From Foetidibacter luteolus (GTDB taxonomy: Bacteria; Bacteroidota; Bacteroidia; Chitinophagales; Chitinophagaceae): DNA of 64,000 nucleotides. The stretch is taken from contig NZ_VVIP01000059.1 in the NCBI RefSeq assembly GCF_009650435.1, positions 186,001-250,000 on the forward strand. The letters run 5' to 3'. The first letter of the stretch is position 1, and the number at the start of each line of letters is the position of its first letter. Under the pieces are notes generated by a model. The model worked only from the letters and a program-made list of their open reading frames with translations. It was not told where the DNA came from and ran no database searches. Shown here piece by piece: positions 25,505 to 34,730 of the stretch. Made by a program: the position numbers and the translations under genes.

Positions 25505-26449
25505 ATGAAAAAATTTGCTTTTATAATTCCACCTTTTGTTGAAATATTGGATCTGGGTGGCCCTGTACAGGTATTTACTGAGGCAAAATTTAACGGTTAC
25601 GAGTTATGCCTTGAGTATTATACTTACAGCGATGAAGTTGTCAGCACCTCTGGTTTGGGTTTTGGAAAAATTGCCAGTTACAAGGAAGCGGTACTTGGGG
25701 ATGGTGATTTTGTTTTTATGCCGGGGATGGATGATAAATATGTGAGAAGTGTAAGTTTTAAAGCCGAGATTGAATTTTTTAAGTGGCTGAAAGAATGTGC
25801 TGATAAAAAAGTTTTCGTTTGCTCAATTTGCAATGGCGCATTCGCATTAGGCTATGCAGGTTTGTTAAGGGATACTGAATGTACCACGCACTGGCGGAGA
25901 ATAGAAGAAATGCAGGCTGCATTTCCAACGGCTAAGGTAATAACAGATATACTTTTCAAAAAAAGTAACAATGTGTACACAAGCGCAGGTATAAGCGCAG
26001 GTATTGATCTTGCTTTATCTATTCTTGAAGAATTAAAAGGGGCTCTCTTTACACATAAAGTAGCAAGAGGGCTTGTGGTATACCACAGGCGAAGTTACAA
26101 CCATACCCAGCAAAGCATTTACCTCGACTACCGCAACCACATTAACCCAAACGTACATGTGGTGCAGGATCATCTTATAGATCATCTCTCAGATGAAAAC
26201 AGCATAGAAGATCTTGCCTCACTTGTTTCGATGAGCCCAAGGAACCTGAGCAGGGTATTCAAAGAAAAAACCGGTACTACCATACTTGAATATCTTACAA
26301 AGCTGCGATTGGAATTTGCGAAAACGATGCTCAATAACCCGGAGTTCACCATTGAATTTATTGCAAAAAAATGTGGCTTTAAAACAGCAAGGCAATTGCA
26401 ACGTATTTTAAAAGCAAATCAAGCGCCTTTAAAACCAGTAAAGGTTTAA
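25505..26449 (+). CDS. GlxA-family AraC-type transcriptional regulator (DJ-1/PfpI + HTH_18)
   Basis: A 314-aa protein. Residues 1-190 are a DJ-1/PfpI-like domain with the nucleophile-elbow motif VFVCSICNGAFALGYAGLL (~100-118) and a THWRR region. Residues ~215-310 are an AraC-type double helix-turn-helix (SIEDLASLVSMSPRNLSRVF; FIAKKCGFKTARQLQRIL). Members sense small molecules through the N-terminal domain and activate nearby genes. It is monocistronic and converges with the 26.7-kb gene across a family-B repeat. Its target is unknown; the metal/cyclase cluster lies upstream in the same direction. Confidence 0.9.
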   Translation: MKKFAFIIPPFVEILDLGGPVQVFTEAKFNGYELCLEYYTYSDEVVSTSGLGFGKIASYKEAVLGDGDFVFMPGMDDKYVRSVSFKAEIEFFKWLKECADKKVFVCSICNGAFALGYAGLLRDTECTTHWRRIEEMQAAFPTAKVITDILFKKSNNVYTSAGISAGIDLALSILEELKGALFTHKVARGLVVYHRRSYNHTQQSIYLDYRNHINPNVHVVQDHLIDHLSDENSIEDLASLVSMSPRNLSRVFKEKTGTTILEYLTKLRLEFAKTMLNNPEFTIEFIAKKCGFKTARQLQRILKANQAPLKPVKV

Positions 26450-26536
26450 AGCGTAGTTAGTTTGCAGCAATATCCTGATGCTGAGCGAAGGTGCGGTTGG
26501 TATAAATTTTTAAACCAGTAAAGAGCATTTGAATTA

Positions 26537-26672
26537 TTGCCACTAAAACACGGAGTAATAATTGCTGCGCAATTATTTGAATACATAGTATGGGCCCGGC
26601 ATGGGGAACACCTGTTGAGCATCGTTGCGTCGCACTCTTGTGCGTTCTGTTCTCTATGCAGCTTTTTAGCCC
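26537..26672 (+). repeat. dispersed intergenic repeat, family B (copy 4)
   Basis: Plus orientation with stem AATAATTGC-TGC-GCAATTATT, TATGGGCCCGGCATGGGGAA, core TTGCGTCGCA (26625-26634), CTCTTGTGCGTTCTGTTC and ATGCAGCTTTTT. It lies between convergent genes. Confidence 0.85.
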
Positions 26673-26747
26673 GGGTAGTAAGGTTCAGCAGCATTGAGCT
26701 GTTGAACCCTGCTACGAAAGAAACTGGTGGAGGTATCAGAGAAAACC

Positions 26748-27446
26748 TTAAGGTTCTTTTGCCACTTTAATGTCCCGGAAAAATGCATCCGTACCACCAT
26801 CCACCCAAAGTCCAATAGCTCCGCTGTTGTCGGTGCCCAGCTTCAGGTCGTTCACAATTAGCACCGGCTGCAGGTTATCGTTCAGGTAAAGTTTGGCCTG
26901 GGCATCTTTTACCACAATCTTCATTTTTATCCATTCATTCAATCCCATGTCGGCATAGGATTCATACTTTCCCTCTGCCTCTTTCCGCAGCCTGTCGAAA
27001 GGATAGTCAGGATAAGAAAAATATTGCGTGGAATGGTTCCTGCGAACCTGGTCCTCAGCCCTTCCGTTGGTGGGCCGTATATAAATGGATTCAAACTTAC
27101 TGTTGTCTTTATTAATCCGGAATGCCAAACCAACAAAGCCCCTTGCATACGCACCAGCGGTGGGCAGCAACCGGCTTAGCAGCATTACTTCAATGGTGCC
27201 ATTGCGGAAACCGTCTGTATTATTTAGTCGCACAAAGGTGGGCAAATCAGATCCTTTGGTCGCGGTGTCCCTTGACACCCTCACTGCTTTTTTGCCATCA
27301 ATATCTGTAACAGACATATTTACCAGCACCGGTTGCAGGTGATGGTTTTCAAAAAGCACCTCCTGGGCAAATACCATGCAGCAAGGCAACAATAACAACA
27401 TACCCATTATGGTGCCGCGCAGCAGAGAAATGGTTGATAAAAACAT
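26748..27446 (-). CDS. exported LamG/DUF1080-like protein
   Basis: A 232-aa protein with an N-terminal signal peptide, either from residue 1 or from the internal MGMLLLLPCCMVFAQ at ~15. The mature part reads as a concanavalin-like jelly roll: FRNGTIEVMLLSRLL, GLAFRINKDNSKFESIYIRP, WIKMKIVVKDAQAKLYLND, AIGLWVDGGTDAFFRDIKV. This is the pattern of the 3-keto-disaccharide hydrolase (DUF1080)/LamG superfamily, which binds or hydrolyses glycans outside the cell. No catalytic assignment is possible by eye. It is transcribed away from the ABC permease gene region. Confidence 0.7.
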   Translation of the reverse strand: MFLSTISLLRGTIMGMLLLLPCCMVFAQEVLFENHHLQPVLVNMSVTDIDGKKAVRVSRDTATKGSDLPTFVRLNNTDGFRNGTIEVMLLSRLLPTAGAYARGFVGLAFRINKDNSKFESIYIRPTNGRAEDQVRRNHSTQYFSYPDYPFDRLRKEAEGKYESYADMGLNEWIKMKIVVKDAQAKLYLNDNLQPVLIVNDLKLGTDNSGAIGLWVDGGTDAFFRDIKVAKEP

Positions 27447-27542
27447 AACGATCTTTTTGAATTGTATAATGAGGTTTTAATGATTATCCGCTATTAGAAA
27501 TAAACCCGCCAGTGTTGCTGCGGTTGTTGCACAATGGCGAAT

Positions 27543-27614
27543 AGAAATACCAAACGCAGAAGAGTGCGACGCAAGTAAAGCCTTATAGCAGCAACTTCAG
27601 CCGGGCCCATAAAT
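27543..27614 (-). repeat. dispersed intergenic repeat, family B (copy 5, short form)
   Basis: Minus orientation with the core at 27565-27574, followed by AAGCCTTATAGCAGCAAC and CCGGGCCCATAAA. It lies just past the 3' end of the 27.65-kb permease gene. Confidence 0.8.
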
Positions 27615-27649
27615 CAAAGAGCCCAATAACGGGTAGTTATTGATGATTG

Positions 27650-30118
27650 TTATTCGCTCCTGAGGCTTTTGGTAGGATTGGCAATTGCGGACCGCACCGT
27701 TTGAAAACCAATTACCAGCAATGCAATAACCAATGACAGCAACCCTGCCAATGCGAATATCCACCAACTGATGTTGATACGATAAGCAAAATCCTGCAGC
27801 CACAGATGCATGATATACCATGCAACAGGTGAAGCGATGATGATTGCCAGCAGCACCAGTTTGATAAAATCTTTAGACAGCAGCAGTATGATGCCCGTTA
27901 CGGAAGCGCCCAGCACTTTTCTTATACCGATTTCCCTGGTGCGCTGGGAAGAAGTGAGCAGCGACAACCCGGATAAACCGAGGCAGGCAATCAGTATGGC
28001 CAGTGCTGCAAATAAGCCGAACACTTTGCCGAACAGGTAATCGTTGTTGTATTGCGTATTGAATTTTTCATCAAGGAAATAGTAATCAAAAACATTCCCG
28101 GGAAAATAGCTGGCGTATAGCTCCCGTATCTCTTCAATAAGGGCGGTAAGATGTTGAGGGTCCACTTTTACGGAGATCTGGCTGTACCGCCCCTGTAGCT
28201 GCAGGGTGGGCAGCAGTAACACCGGCTCTATCCCGCTCTTTAATGATTTCTGGTGAAAGTCAGCCACTACGCCGATGATATTCCAGGTGCGGTTGAATGC
28301 CGTTAGCGATTTGCCAACCGCTTCCTGCGGCGATTGAAAATGCAGTTGCCGCAAAGCAGTTTCATTGATGACCAGGTGATGTACTTTGGCGAAGTCGTCA
28401 TTATAATCCAGCGGAGAAAAATTTCTGCCTGCCAGCAGCTTTACCTGGTATAGATGAATGAAACGTATGTCCACGCCCATGTTCGTCATGGTGGCCGGGT
28501 TATTCATGGCAATATCAGTGCGGTTTACATTGTTGATCTTGCCCAGTTCTTCTCCCGGTATACGGCTTGAAATTGCAGCGCCTTTTACACAAGTAAGCCG
28601 TTGTACCGCATTTACAAATTCATGCGCATTGTTCAGGAACCCGGCGCTCGGGTTACTCAGCACCGGCTTGCGTAAAATAAGCATCTGCTCCATGTTGTAT
28701 CCCAGCGATTGGCCGGTCATAAACCGGAGTTGCCTGTACACAACAAAAGAACCGATGATCAGTAATATGCTGATGGCGAATTGCGCCGTAACCATGCTCT
28801 TCCTGAGAAATACACCGGATACAGACCGTGTAAATTTTCCTTTCAAAACTTTTATCGGTTTGTAGGCGGAAAGTACAAATGCAGGATAAAAACCGGATAA
28901 GAAAATACCCGCAACGGAAAACAGCACAAACAGGATGGTAATGCCGGTATCCGACATTTGTTTTGAAAACAGCATGCCGATAGAAAGTTCACGGTTCACC
29001 AGTTGGTTAAAACTGTTCTGCAGCAACCCTGTAAGCAAAACCGCAATGATAATCGCAACTGTGTTTATCAGCAGCGCTTCGGTAAGGAACTGTTTAACCA
29101 GTTGCAGCCTTGACGCACCTGCTACTTTCCTTATGCCCACTTCTTTTGCTCTTTCCAGCGACCTGGCAGTAGATAAATTGATATAGTTTATCCAGGCCAG
29201 CACCAGTATAAACAGTGCGATTACCAGCAGGCTCCATACAATGCGGTAATTGCCTGTTTTACCTATCTCATATTCAAAATCGGAATAGAGGTAGGCCTTT
29301 TTCAATGGCTGCAGGTGAAATACTTCTTTTATACCGGAGGCTTCCGCTTTGGGAAAGTATTTTGTGTCCAGCGCTGCAAATTTCCTTTCTACTGTTTCAG
29401 GGTTGGCGCCTTTCTTCAACTGAATGTATTGCCAAAAAGAGGGTTGTGTAAAATCATAATCGGCCTGCGCAAACCGGTTGTTGCCGCTGTTGCTGTAAAG
29501 TGAGATATACGATATCAGCAGATCGAAATGTAACTGTGATTTACCGGGTGCATCCTTGCAGATACCTGTTATTTTGTAAGGAATGGAATCCGTATCAAAT
29601 ACTACCATCTGCCCAAGTAAGGATTGCGGTTCTTTTACACCCAGTTGTTCCCTTGCCATTTTTTCCGAAAGAATAATACTGTTAGGCTCCAGCAAAGCTC
29701 GGTGCGGGTCGCCTGCAAGCAGGGTATAAGTAAACATGGAAAGAAAAGAGGCATCCACCAAAACGGCACGCTGGTCGGCTATTTTTTTATCCCCCCACGA
29801 AATAATTTCAACCCTGTAAGGTGTTACACGGCAGTATGACTCTACTTCAGGTATTTCCTCTTTCATGGCTTTGCCAATTCCAGAATAGGTCATGGTGCTG
29901 TGCTGCACCAGTGAGCCTTGCTGGTAACGGTCATTAACCACCCTGTACAAATTATTCAGTTTTGTATGAAAACGGTCGACACCCAGTTCCGCGTTTACAT
30001 ATTGGATGATCAGTATACAGGCGCATAAACCAATGGAAAGCCCCGCAACAGAAATAAATGAAAAGAATTTGTGCTTAACCAGGTTTCGCCAGGCAGATTT
30101 GAAGTAAATGGTAAGCAT
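27650..30118 (-). CDS. ABC transporter permease, MacB/FtsX type
   Basis: An 822-aa protein with the Bacteroidota double-FtsX layout. A first transmembrane helix near residues 20-42 (FISVAGLSIGLCACILIIQY) precedes a large MacB-type periplasmic domain and an FtsX block (~285-410, with SLERAKEVGIRKVAGASRLQ). A second periplasmic domain and a C-terminal FtsX block (~690-815, with RTREIGIRKVLGASVTGIIL) follow. No ATPase gene is adjacent. These permeases are often found as unlinked paralogues; a homologue of the same layout is at 56.5 kb. Likely roles are export or mechanotransmission of a peptide or lipid-linked substrate. Confidence 0.88.
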   Translation of the reverse strand: MLTIYFKSAWRNLVKHKFFSFISVAGLSIGLCACILIIQYVNAELGVDRFHTKLNNLYRVVNDRYQQGSLVQHSTMTYSGIGKAMKEEIPEVESYCRVTPYRVEIISWGDKKIADQRAVLVDASFLSMFTYTLLAGDPHRALLEPNSIILSEKMAREQLGVKEPQSLLGQMVVFDTDSIPYKITGICKDAPGKSQLHFDLLISYISLYSNSGNNRFAQADYDFTQPSFWQYIQLKKGANPETVERKFAALDTKYFPKAEASGIKEVFHLQPLKKAYLYSDFEYEIGKTGNYRIVWSLLVIALFILVLAWINYINLSTARSLERAKEVGIRKVAGASRLQLVKQFLTEALLINTVAIIIAVLLTGLLQNSFNQLVNRELSIGMLFSKQMSDTGITILFVLFSVAGIFLSGFYPAFVLSAYKPIKVLKGKFTRSVSGVFLRKSMVTAQFAISILLIIGSFVVYRQLRFMTGQSLGYNMEQMLILRKPVLSNPSAGFLNNAHEFVNAVQRLTCVKGAAISSRIPGEELGKINNVNRTDIAMNNPATMTNMGVDIRFIHLYQVKLLAGRNFSPLDYNDDFAKVHHLVINETALRQLHFQSPQEAVGKSLTAFNRTWNIIGVVADFHQKSLKSGIEPVLLLPTLQLQGRYSQISVKVDPQHLTALIEEIRELYASYFPGNVFDYYFLDEKFNTQYNNDYLFGKVFGLFAALAILIACLGLSGLSLLTSSQRTREIGIRKVLGASVTGIILLLSKDFIKLVLLAIIIASPVAWYIMHLWLQDFAYRINISWWIFALAGLLSLVIALLVIGFQTVRSAIANPTKSLRSE

Positions 30119-30511
30119 AGGCTGATGTATAAAGTATGGGATTGATTTCTGGCGCCAAAACGGGTGCCATTTCTCTATCTGCCTGATTTACAAATGAAAA
30201 AGACTTAATTGAGGGGGGAAGGTTGTTCATTTCCGTACAAAAATTGTCCGGTTGTGAACAATGTAAAAAGCTATGGTTTGGTTTTTTGTTACTTTAAACA
30301 GGGCAGTGGTTAAAACTTAGCGCATCGTAAAGTTTTGAAATTTTTTTATGGGCCGGGCTTTGACATTTCATGGAATCGCCTGTTGCGTCGCACTCTTGTA
30401 CTTTCTGTTCAATATTCAGCAATGCACAGTTTAATCATGTTCCACTATTCATCAGTTTCTGTTCAATAGCAGCAATTGAACAAACGAAGGGCAGGAATAA
30501 TAATAATACCG
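30119..30511. other. intergenic region with one repeat
   Basis: Contains a family-B copy at 30341-30420 and the CAGTTTAATCATGTTC and CAATAGCAGCAATTGAAC segments. No coding frame is supported. Confidence 0.5.
30341..30420 (+). repeat. dispersed intergenic repeat, A/B hybrid (copy 6)
   Basis: Starts TTTTTTTATGGGCCGGGCTT like family B but continues ACATTTCATGGAATCG like family A, then TTGCGTCGCA (30383-30392) and CTCTTGTACTTTCTGTTC. Confidence 0.75.
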
Positions 30512-31171
30512 CTATTCCAGCTTAAACTGAATTGGAGCTTTAATACAAAAACTTTGTGGTTGCCCGTTAAGTATTGGTGGATTTGAAAATTGTAGTTTCC
30601 TTATTACCCGGATGGCTTCTTTGTCCAGGATGATATTGACACCTTGCGTTACAAAAATGTTGTCAACACCGCCTTCTTTTGTGAGCGTGAACCTTACATA
30701 TACAATACCTTGTAGGTTCTTATCTTTAGCACGTTCCGAATAAAAAATATATTTCTGGATAAAATGAGAAATACTTAGCTCACCTGTTTTAATTTTGGGG
30801 GCTTTATACCCTAAGCTGTCATTATCAACAAAGTAATTATCTAATTTAAGGCTGATAGAATCACTGCATTTTTCCTGGGCGTATTTTACAGGAAAATTAT
30901 AATCAGCAAACTTGCCATGATATTCCCAAATGCCGAAGGGTTCATCGCCTTTAAAAGTTTCGCTGCGAACAATTTTGTCTCTTGTTAAGTCTTTTATTTC
31001 AGTCAATACAGTTCCGTCAATATTGTTTGTAACTGTCTCTGAAAACAACGCCTTTTTTTGTGAAACTTCTTTGCCAAGCCATTCGTTTGCAAAATACCTG
31101 GTTGTAGCAGTTTGTGCATTAGTAATCGTGTAAAAACCCAGTGCTAAAACTATCAATGCTGCTTTATTCAT
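30512..31171 (-). CDS. TonB C-terminal-like exported protein
   Basis: A 219-aa protein with a signal peptide (residues 1-19). The C-terminal ~85 residues match the energy-transducer TonB C-terminal fold: KNLQGIVYVRFTLTKEGGVDNIFVTQGVN, KEAIRVIRKLQFSNPPILNGQ. The N-terminal half resembles the MORN-like antitoxin/WG-type segment (ETVTNNIDGTVLTEIKDL; GIWEYHGKFADY). It lacks the usual TM anchor with a Pro-rich spacer, so it is unlikely to energise receptors as canonical TonB does. It is probably periplasmic, with an unknown partner. Confidence 0.75.
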   Translation of the reverse strand: MNKAALIVLALGFYTITNAQTATTRYFANEWLGKEVSQKKALFSETVTNNIDGTVLTEIKDLTRDKIVRSETFKGDEPFGIWEYHGKFADYNFPVKYAQEKCSDSISLKLDNYFVDNDSLGYKAPKIKTGELSISHFIQKYIFYSERAKDKNLQGIVYVRFTLTKEGGVDNIFVTQGVNIILDKEAIRVIRKLQFSNPPILNGQPQSFCIKAPIQFKLE

Positions 31172-31257
31172 GTTCTATGTTGTCTGTTTTGTGTTGCAGC
31201 CAATTGCCAGGATAACAGAAAATGCTTTGTTATGTGCTGCTTTAATTGTGTAACAGC

Positions 31258-31758
31258 TTATTGTGCAGCATTCTTTTGTTGAACGTTTTCTACAATATCT
31301 GTAGCTGTTTTATTGCCGAGTTGTTCAGCCAATCCAATAAGAAGCCCTTCAATTCCGCGAATATAGCAGAGCCGGTAGATACCCTCATATTCAACCACTT
31401 CCCCCACAACTTCAGCGCCATGCCTTGCAAGCCTGGACAGCAATTCGTCAAGGTTGTCAACCCTGAACATGATACGGAGATAGCCAAGGGCGTTCACCGG
31501 GGCGGTCCTGTGGTCTGCTATGATAGGAGGGGTGATGAACCGTGAAAGTTCAAGCCGGGTATGCCCATCCGGGGTAACCATCATGGCCACTTCAACAGAC
31601 TGGTTACCCAATCCCGTAACACGCCCGGCCCATTCGCCTTCAACCCTCATCCGCCCTTCAAGCGTTAGCCCTATCTCTTTAAAAAAAGAAATAGCATTGT
31701 CGAGCGACTCAACTACGATGCCCACATTGTGCATTTCTAACAATTTGCTTTTTGCCAT
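31258..31758 (-). CDS. VOC-family protein (glyoxalase/bleomycin-resistance fold)
   Basis: A 166-aa protein composed of a vicinal-oxygen-chelate fold. The N-terminal half reads MHNVGIVVESLDNAISFFKEIGL, with a metal-ligand-type His in the first strand and the Glu-containing VEVAMMVTPDGHTRLELSRF. The second half reads ALGYLRIMFRVDNLDELLSRL and YEGIYRLCYIRGIEGLLIGL. It probably binds a divalent metal and a small substrate. VOC proteins with this sequence style are usually annotated only to superfamily. There is no partner gene within 80 bp; the TonB-like gene lies downstream in the same direction. Confidence 0.82.
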   Translation of the reverse strand: MAKSKLLEMHNVGIVVESLDNAISFFKEIGLTLEGRMRVEGEWAGRVTGLGNQSVEVAMMVTPDGHTRLELSRFITPPIIADHRTAPVNALGYLRIMFRVDNLDELLSRLARHGAEVVGEVVEYEGIYRLCYIRGIEGLLIGLAEQLGNKTATDIVENVQQKNAAQ

Positions 31759-31814
31759 AGGTTTATCTTTCCGTATAGGTTGATATTTTTTGTGAATGCT
31801 TGTTCTTAACGCTG

Positions 31815-31905
31815 CTTATAGGGTTTGTATTGCTGTATTGGCTGTGCAATTAAAAGTATTGTAATTCCCTTGCTTCAGCATTGCTTTTTTGCGTAGCAGA
31901 AACCT
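31815..31905 (-). repeat. degenerate element resembling the first attC of the cassette array
   Basis: The block TATAGGGTTTGTATTG-C-TGTATT-GGCTG-GCAA-AAAAGTAT corresponds closely to 43345-43400 (TATAACGTTTGTATTGACGTATTAGCTG). It lacks a clean inverted-repeat partner, and the R''/cassette-start test fails for the VOC gene. Confidence 0.35.
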
Positions 31906-31942
31906 AAAGAGGCTGGGTATACTTAGGAGAAGAAAATCCATC

Positions 31943-32695
31943 TTAGTGGTAGTTCATAACTTTATCATAAAGATGTTTCAATTGAGTGTCCCCAAATCCG
32001 TAAATACTCTCCCTGCTCCAAAACTCTTTGAACACGTTACCAAAGTCGTTAGAACCATTTTGTATTATTTCTTCAATCACTTTTTCAGGCCTTCCTTTTT
32101 CTCCATCTTTTGGAAAACGGTCAACATGGGCTTTTACTACTTCCTGCAGGTATGGAAACGCAGAAGATTGCTTCTTTGAAAGATTTGTCAACACTTCCAG
32201 GTTACCTTTTTTATAGGCTTTCCACAATTCATCTCCTAAATGCATATCAGCCTCATTTAAAAGAATTCTCCTGGCATAGCAAATTTTTAGTTCATCTGCA
32301 TTTGCAGGTCCAAATCCATTCCAGAAGAACTTACTGGTTTTATCTAAGTGGGAAGTATAAACAGCGTAAACCTTTCTCTCTATCGGTAAACTGTTGATAA
32401 GTGAAACAACAAACCACATATTTACCTGGCAGAACAAATCATATTCAAACCAAAGGTTCAATTCGCAACCGTCAGCAGCATCCATTAGTTTTTCAAACTC
32501 TTTTACAACGTTGTTGTAATATTCAGCTTCCGGCACGCCCATGTAATTGGCTCTTGACTGCCAAAAGTCCTGCGGATTATCACCCGATAGGTCTCCGTCA
32601 ATAAGGCCTTCTCTTATTACAACTATATCTCCTTCAATATTAGCCTCGGGAAAGCTGTAGGCAAGAGCATCGCCATTTAAAATATGGTAAACCAT
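31943..32695 (-). CDS. DUF1835-domain protein
   Basis: A 250-aa protein starting with the DUF1835 signature MVYHILNGDALAYSFPEANI, then GDIVVIREGLIDGDLSG, and in the middle ELNLWFEYDLFCQVNMWFVV. It is soluble with no signal peptide. The family is widespread in Bacteroidota and Firmicutes and has no established activity. Length and domain order are normal (DUF1835 plus C-terminal helical extension). The gene sits at the downstream edge of the cassette array, but no attC with a matching R'' was found for it, so I do not count it as a cassette. Confidence 0.82.
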   Translation of the reverse strand: MVYHILNGDALAYSFPEANIEGDIVVIREGLIDGDLSGDNPQDFWQSRANYMGVPEAEYYNNVVKEFEKLMDAADGCELNLWFEYDLFCQVNMWFVVSLINSLPIERKVYAVYTSHLDKTSKFFWNGFGPANADELKICYARRILLNEADMHLGDELWKAYKKGNLEVLTNLSKKQSSAFPYLQEVVKAHVDRFPKDGEKGRPEKVIEEIIQNGSNDFGNVFKEFWSRESIYGFGDTQLKHLYDKVMNYH

Positions 32696-32739
32696 GGTTG
32701 TGATGTTTTTGCATTAGCACCTGCGGCCAGGTATTGTGT

Positions 32740-32845
32740 GATTTTTAGAATGAACCGTAGCTGAGTAAAGTTAATGAAGATGCTGTATATTCTGTGGCCT
32801 GGCTTTATTCGTTCAGTGTGTACTGAAAGTCCAGCGAGTGGATAC
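32740..32845 (-). repeat. fragment of long-type attC-like repeat
   Basis: AACCGTAGCTGAGTAAAGTT ... TTTATTCGTTCAGTG aligns with the centre of the 40838-41038 attC (AACCGGTGCTGAGTAAAGTT ... TTTATTCGTCCAGCC). The outer boxes are not recognisable, so it is a decayed site. Confidence 0.5.
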
Positions 32846-32890
32846 CTTGAAGAAAGGAAAATATTGCCTGGGCAATATGTAGAGGAGATT

Positions 32891-32966
32891 TTTTATGGGC
32901 CCGGCAGGAGGAATTACTATGAGGCTTTACTTGCGTCGCACTCGTTTGCGCTTTGTTCTTTGGGCA
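32891..32966 (+). repeat. dispersed intergenic repeat, family B (copy 7)
   Basis: TTTTATGGGCCCGGCAGGAG, ATGAGGCTTTAC and core TTGCGTCGCA (32931-32940). It is inserted between the decayed attC fragment and the last good attC of the array. Confidence 0.8.
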
Positions 32967-33028
32967 TTCAAAATCCATAACTAATTTGCACGGCTACCCA
33001 AGCTTCCTCGCAATCCTGCGGGGCAGGC

Positions 33029-33096
33029 TAGTCAACATAGGCTTAAATCGAACCTCCGCTGTGCTCCGCTTCGTTTAAGCCCTATATGTTAAGCGT
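33029..33096 (-). repeat. attC12 (short type)
   Basis: R'' ACGCTTAAC (33096-33088), arms GGGCTTAAACGAA / TTCGATTTAAGCC, R' GTTGACTAG (33036 down). It closes the 33.1-kb cassette: cassette start TTAGGCGTA against R'' TACGCTTAA matches 8 of 9. The arms are almost identical to those of attC10. Confidence 0.8.
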
Positions 33097-33098
33097 AG

Positions 33099-33956
33099 TT
33101 ATTGTAGTCGCTTGATGACTTCGTGAAATTCCTCAAGCGTTGCTGCCTCCTTCAATTCGTCCCAATCTTTCTGCTTAAGCGATTTCAAGCCTCGTTCCTC
33201 TGCTGTGCTTGTTGCACCACCTATATAAATTTGATGGTGTACATATAAAGGAGGATCAGAATTTCCATAGTTTGACAAATCAATGTAGTCTAAATGAGGA
33301 TAGATATCTTTTGCAGCAAGAATAACTTCTTTGGCAATTTTTAAGGGTACTTTGTATCCTAACCATATACTGCGATGATCCCTAAAATTACTCAACCCTC
33401 TTTCAGGTTCATAAATTTCTGTTGAATATCCTTTTCTTTCCAGTTTTCGAACTAATAAGCTTGCGTTGCTAAAGTTAGAAATACTTACTAATCTCTCTTC
33501 GTTTTTCTCTTCGGAATCAATGTCTTCGAATTGTTCTTTCTGTTCTAAGGTTTCTTTTAATCTAAGAATTTTAACTTCGCTTTCTAACCGTAAAAACTTA
33601 TCGTCATTATCTTTTTTTAATTGGGTTATATTTTCATTTAAAATTGTTAACAGTTCATCAGGTGAAACTGTGACTTGTATTTTCTCTTGTTTTATAACAT
33701 CATACTTGAATATTTTTATATAGTTTTCTTCATTGCTAAAATCAGAAGGTGCATATAGGGCTTTGTTGTTGAAATTTAAGGTTATGAAGAATACTGTTAC
33801 TAAAACGCTAGGAAATATTATAAGAAAGTATATGAACGTTAATTGATTTGCTGGCGCAATGAAAGGAAGGACTATTGTTCCACTAACTTCTGCTATACCA
33901 GCAAATATCGCAATAATCGTAAGGGGATTTTTAATTGTGCCAATTTTTTCAGTCAT
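33099..33956 (-). CDS. cassette protein: membrane-anchored coiled-coil protein, function unknown
   Basis: A 285-aa protein with two adjacent transmembrane helices (residues ~11-32 IIAIFAGIAEVSGTIVLPFI; ~39-60 FIYFLIIFPSVLVTVFFITL), then a cytoplasmic or periplasmic charged coiled coil (~95-165, with NENITQLKKDNDDKFLRLES). A C-terminal domain (~165-285) contains SNASLLVRKLERKGYSTEIYEPE and a short TSTAEERGLKSLKQKDWDEL. I recognise no family. The stop is 2 bp from the attC12 R'' box, and the start codon is 25 bp from the upstream recombination point, typical cassette packing. Confidence 0.75.
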   Translation of the reverse strand: MTEKIGTIKNPLTIIAIFAGIAEVSGTIVLPFIAPANQLTFIYFLIIFPSVLVTVFFITLNFNNKALYAPSDFSNEENYIKIFKYDVIKQEKIQVTVSPDELLTILNENITQLKKDNDDKFLRLESEVKILRLKETLEQKEQFEDIDSEEKNEERLVSISNFSNASLLVRKLERKGYSTEIYEPERGLSNFRDHRSIWLGYKVPLKIAKEVILAAKDIYPHLDYIDLSNYGNSDPPLYVHHQIYIGGATSTAEERGLKSLKQKDWDELKEAATLEEFHEVIKRLQ

Positions 33957-33973
33957 ACAGGTGGAATTTAATT

Positions 33974-34108
33974 ACGCCTAACGGAGCGGGTATTGCCGAA
34001 GGCGGGGAATTTCAGCACTACCGCTCAATAGTATTTCAAATCTTTCATCATTTCCGTCAGCTTAATAGGTATCGTCAAGCCCCGCTTTTGGCAATACCAT
34101 GTTGCACT
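33974..34108 (-). repeat. attC11 (intermediate, ~135 bp)
   Basis: R'' TAGTGCAAC (34108-34101), arm TATTGCCAAAAGCGGGGC pairing with CCCCGCCTTCGGCAATA, R' GTTAGGCGT (33982 down). The centre is shorter than in the ~200-bp sites. R'' does not match the start of the IS91-fragment cassette, so that cassette looks rearranged. Confidence 0.75.
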
Positions 34109-34177
34109 AAACCTTCGGTAGCCTTTCCTGCTGTATGCCAAATTCGGAACTTATAGGTTCAACAAAAAACAATTACT

Positions 34178-34432
34178 ATGAGTTCCATCAAAAGACAGTA
34201 CAACACAGTTGTATCACAGGCAAAGAAAGGCGTACCGGGTTTTGCAGATGCATACGCCAAATTTATTGAAAAGGCAACAATAGAACAAAGCAGTAAAAGC
34301 CTGCTGGTAAACTACAGCCGCAGCCTGGATAGGGGGGAAAAATTTCATTTTGATGTAGAACAGTGCCCCTGTTGCAAAACAGGCAAAATGATAACATTAT
34401 TAAGCTTCGGCGCCAACGGCCCTCCCCTGTGA
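34178..34432 (+). pseudogene. remnant joining IS91-associated recombinase N-terminus to IS91 transposase C-terminus
   Basis: An 84-residue frame on the plus strand. The first ~50 residues (GVPGFADAYAKFIEKATIEQ, SKSLLVNYSRSL) resemble the start of the tyrosine recombinase that accompanies IS91 elements in Bacteroidota. The rest (EQCPCCKTGKMITLLSFGAN, then GPP) resembles the cysteine-containing C-terminal end of IS91-family transposases. Everything between, including both catalytic regions, is missing, consistent with an internal deletion. It lies inside the cassette array in the opposite orientation to the other genes and cannot be active. Confidence 0.6.
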
Positions 34433-34730
34433 TATGATGACCCAATGCAAAACACAACAGCAGAAAACAAATGGCTGATTATTTTTTCAAAGCGGGACTT
34501 TGAAAGGGCATTCTCTTGTGCCTGATTTACAAAAACAACCTTTGCAACCATCAAAAGAACAGTCTTTACGTAGAGAACCTCCCTTAAAAAGCGCAACCCA
34601 AATAAATAATGCTGACATCAACAACCAGGCAAGCCCGTCAGCATCTTTACAATGCAGGCATTCGCTTCATTCAAAATCCATAACTAATTTGCACGGCTAC
34701 TGAAGCTTCCCCGCAATCCTGCGGGCTGGC
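34433..34730. other. non-coding sequence between IS91 remnant and attC10
   Basis: No supported gene. The end near 34700-34730 carries a CCCCGCAATCCTGCGGG hairpin block also found beside attC12 (~33012-33026) and, as a variant, beside attC8 (~36002-36020). Confidence 0.5.

Noticed and set aside
31171-31258. attC between the VOC and TonB-like genes
   Set aside because: Short inverted bits (GCAGCACATAAC, TTGGCTGCAAC) exist, but there are no paired inner arms and the cassette-start test fails.
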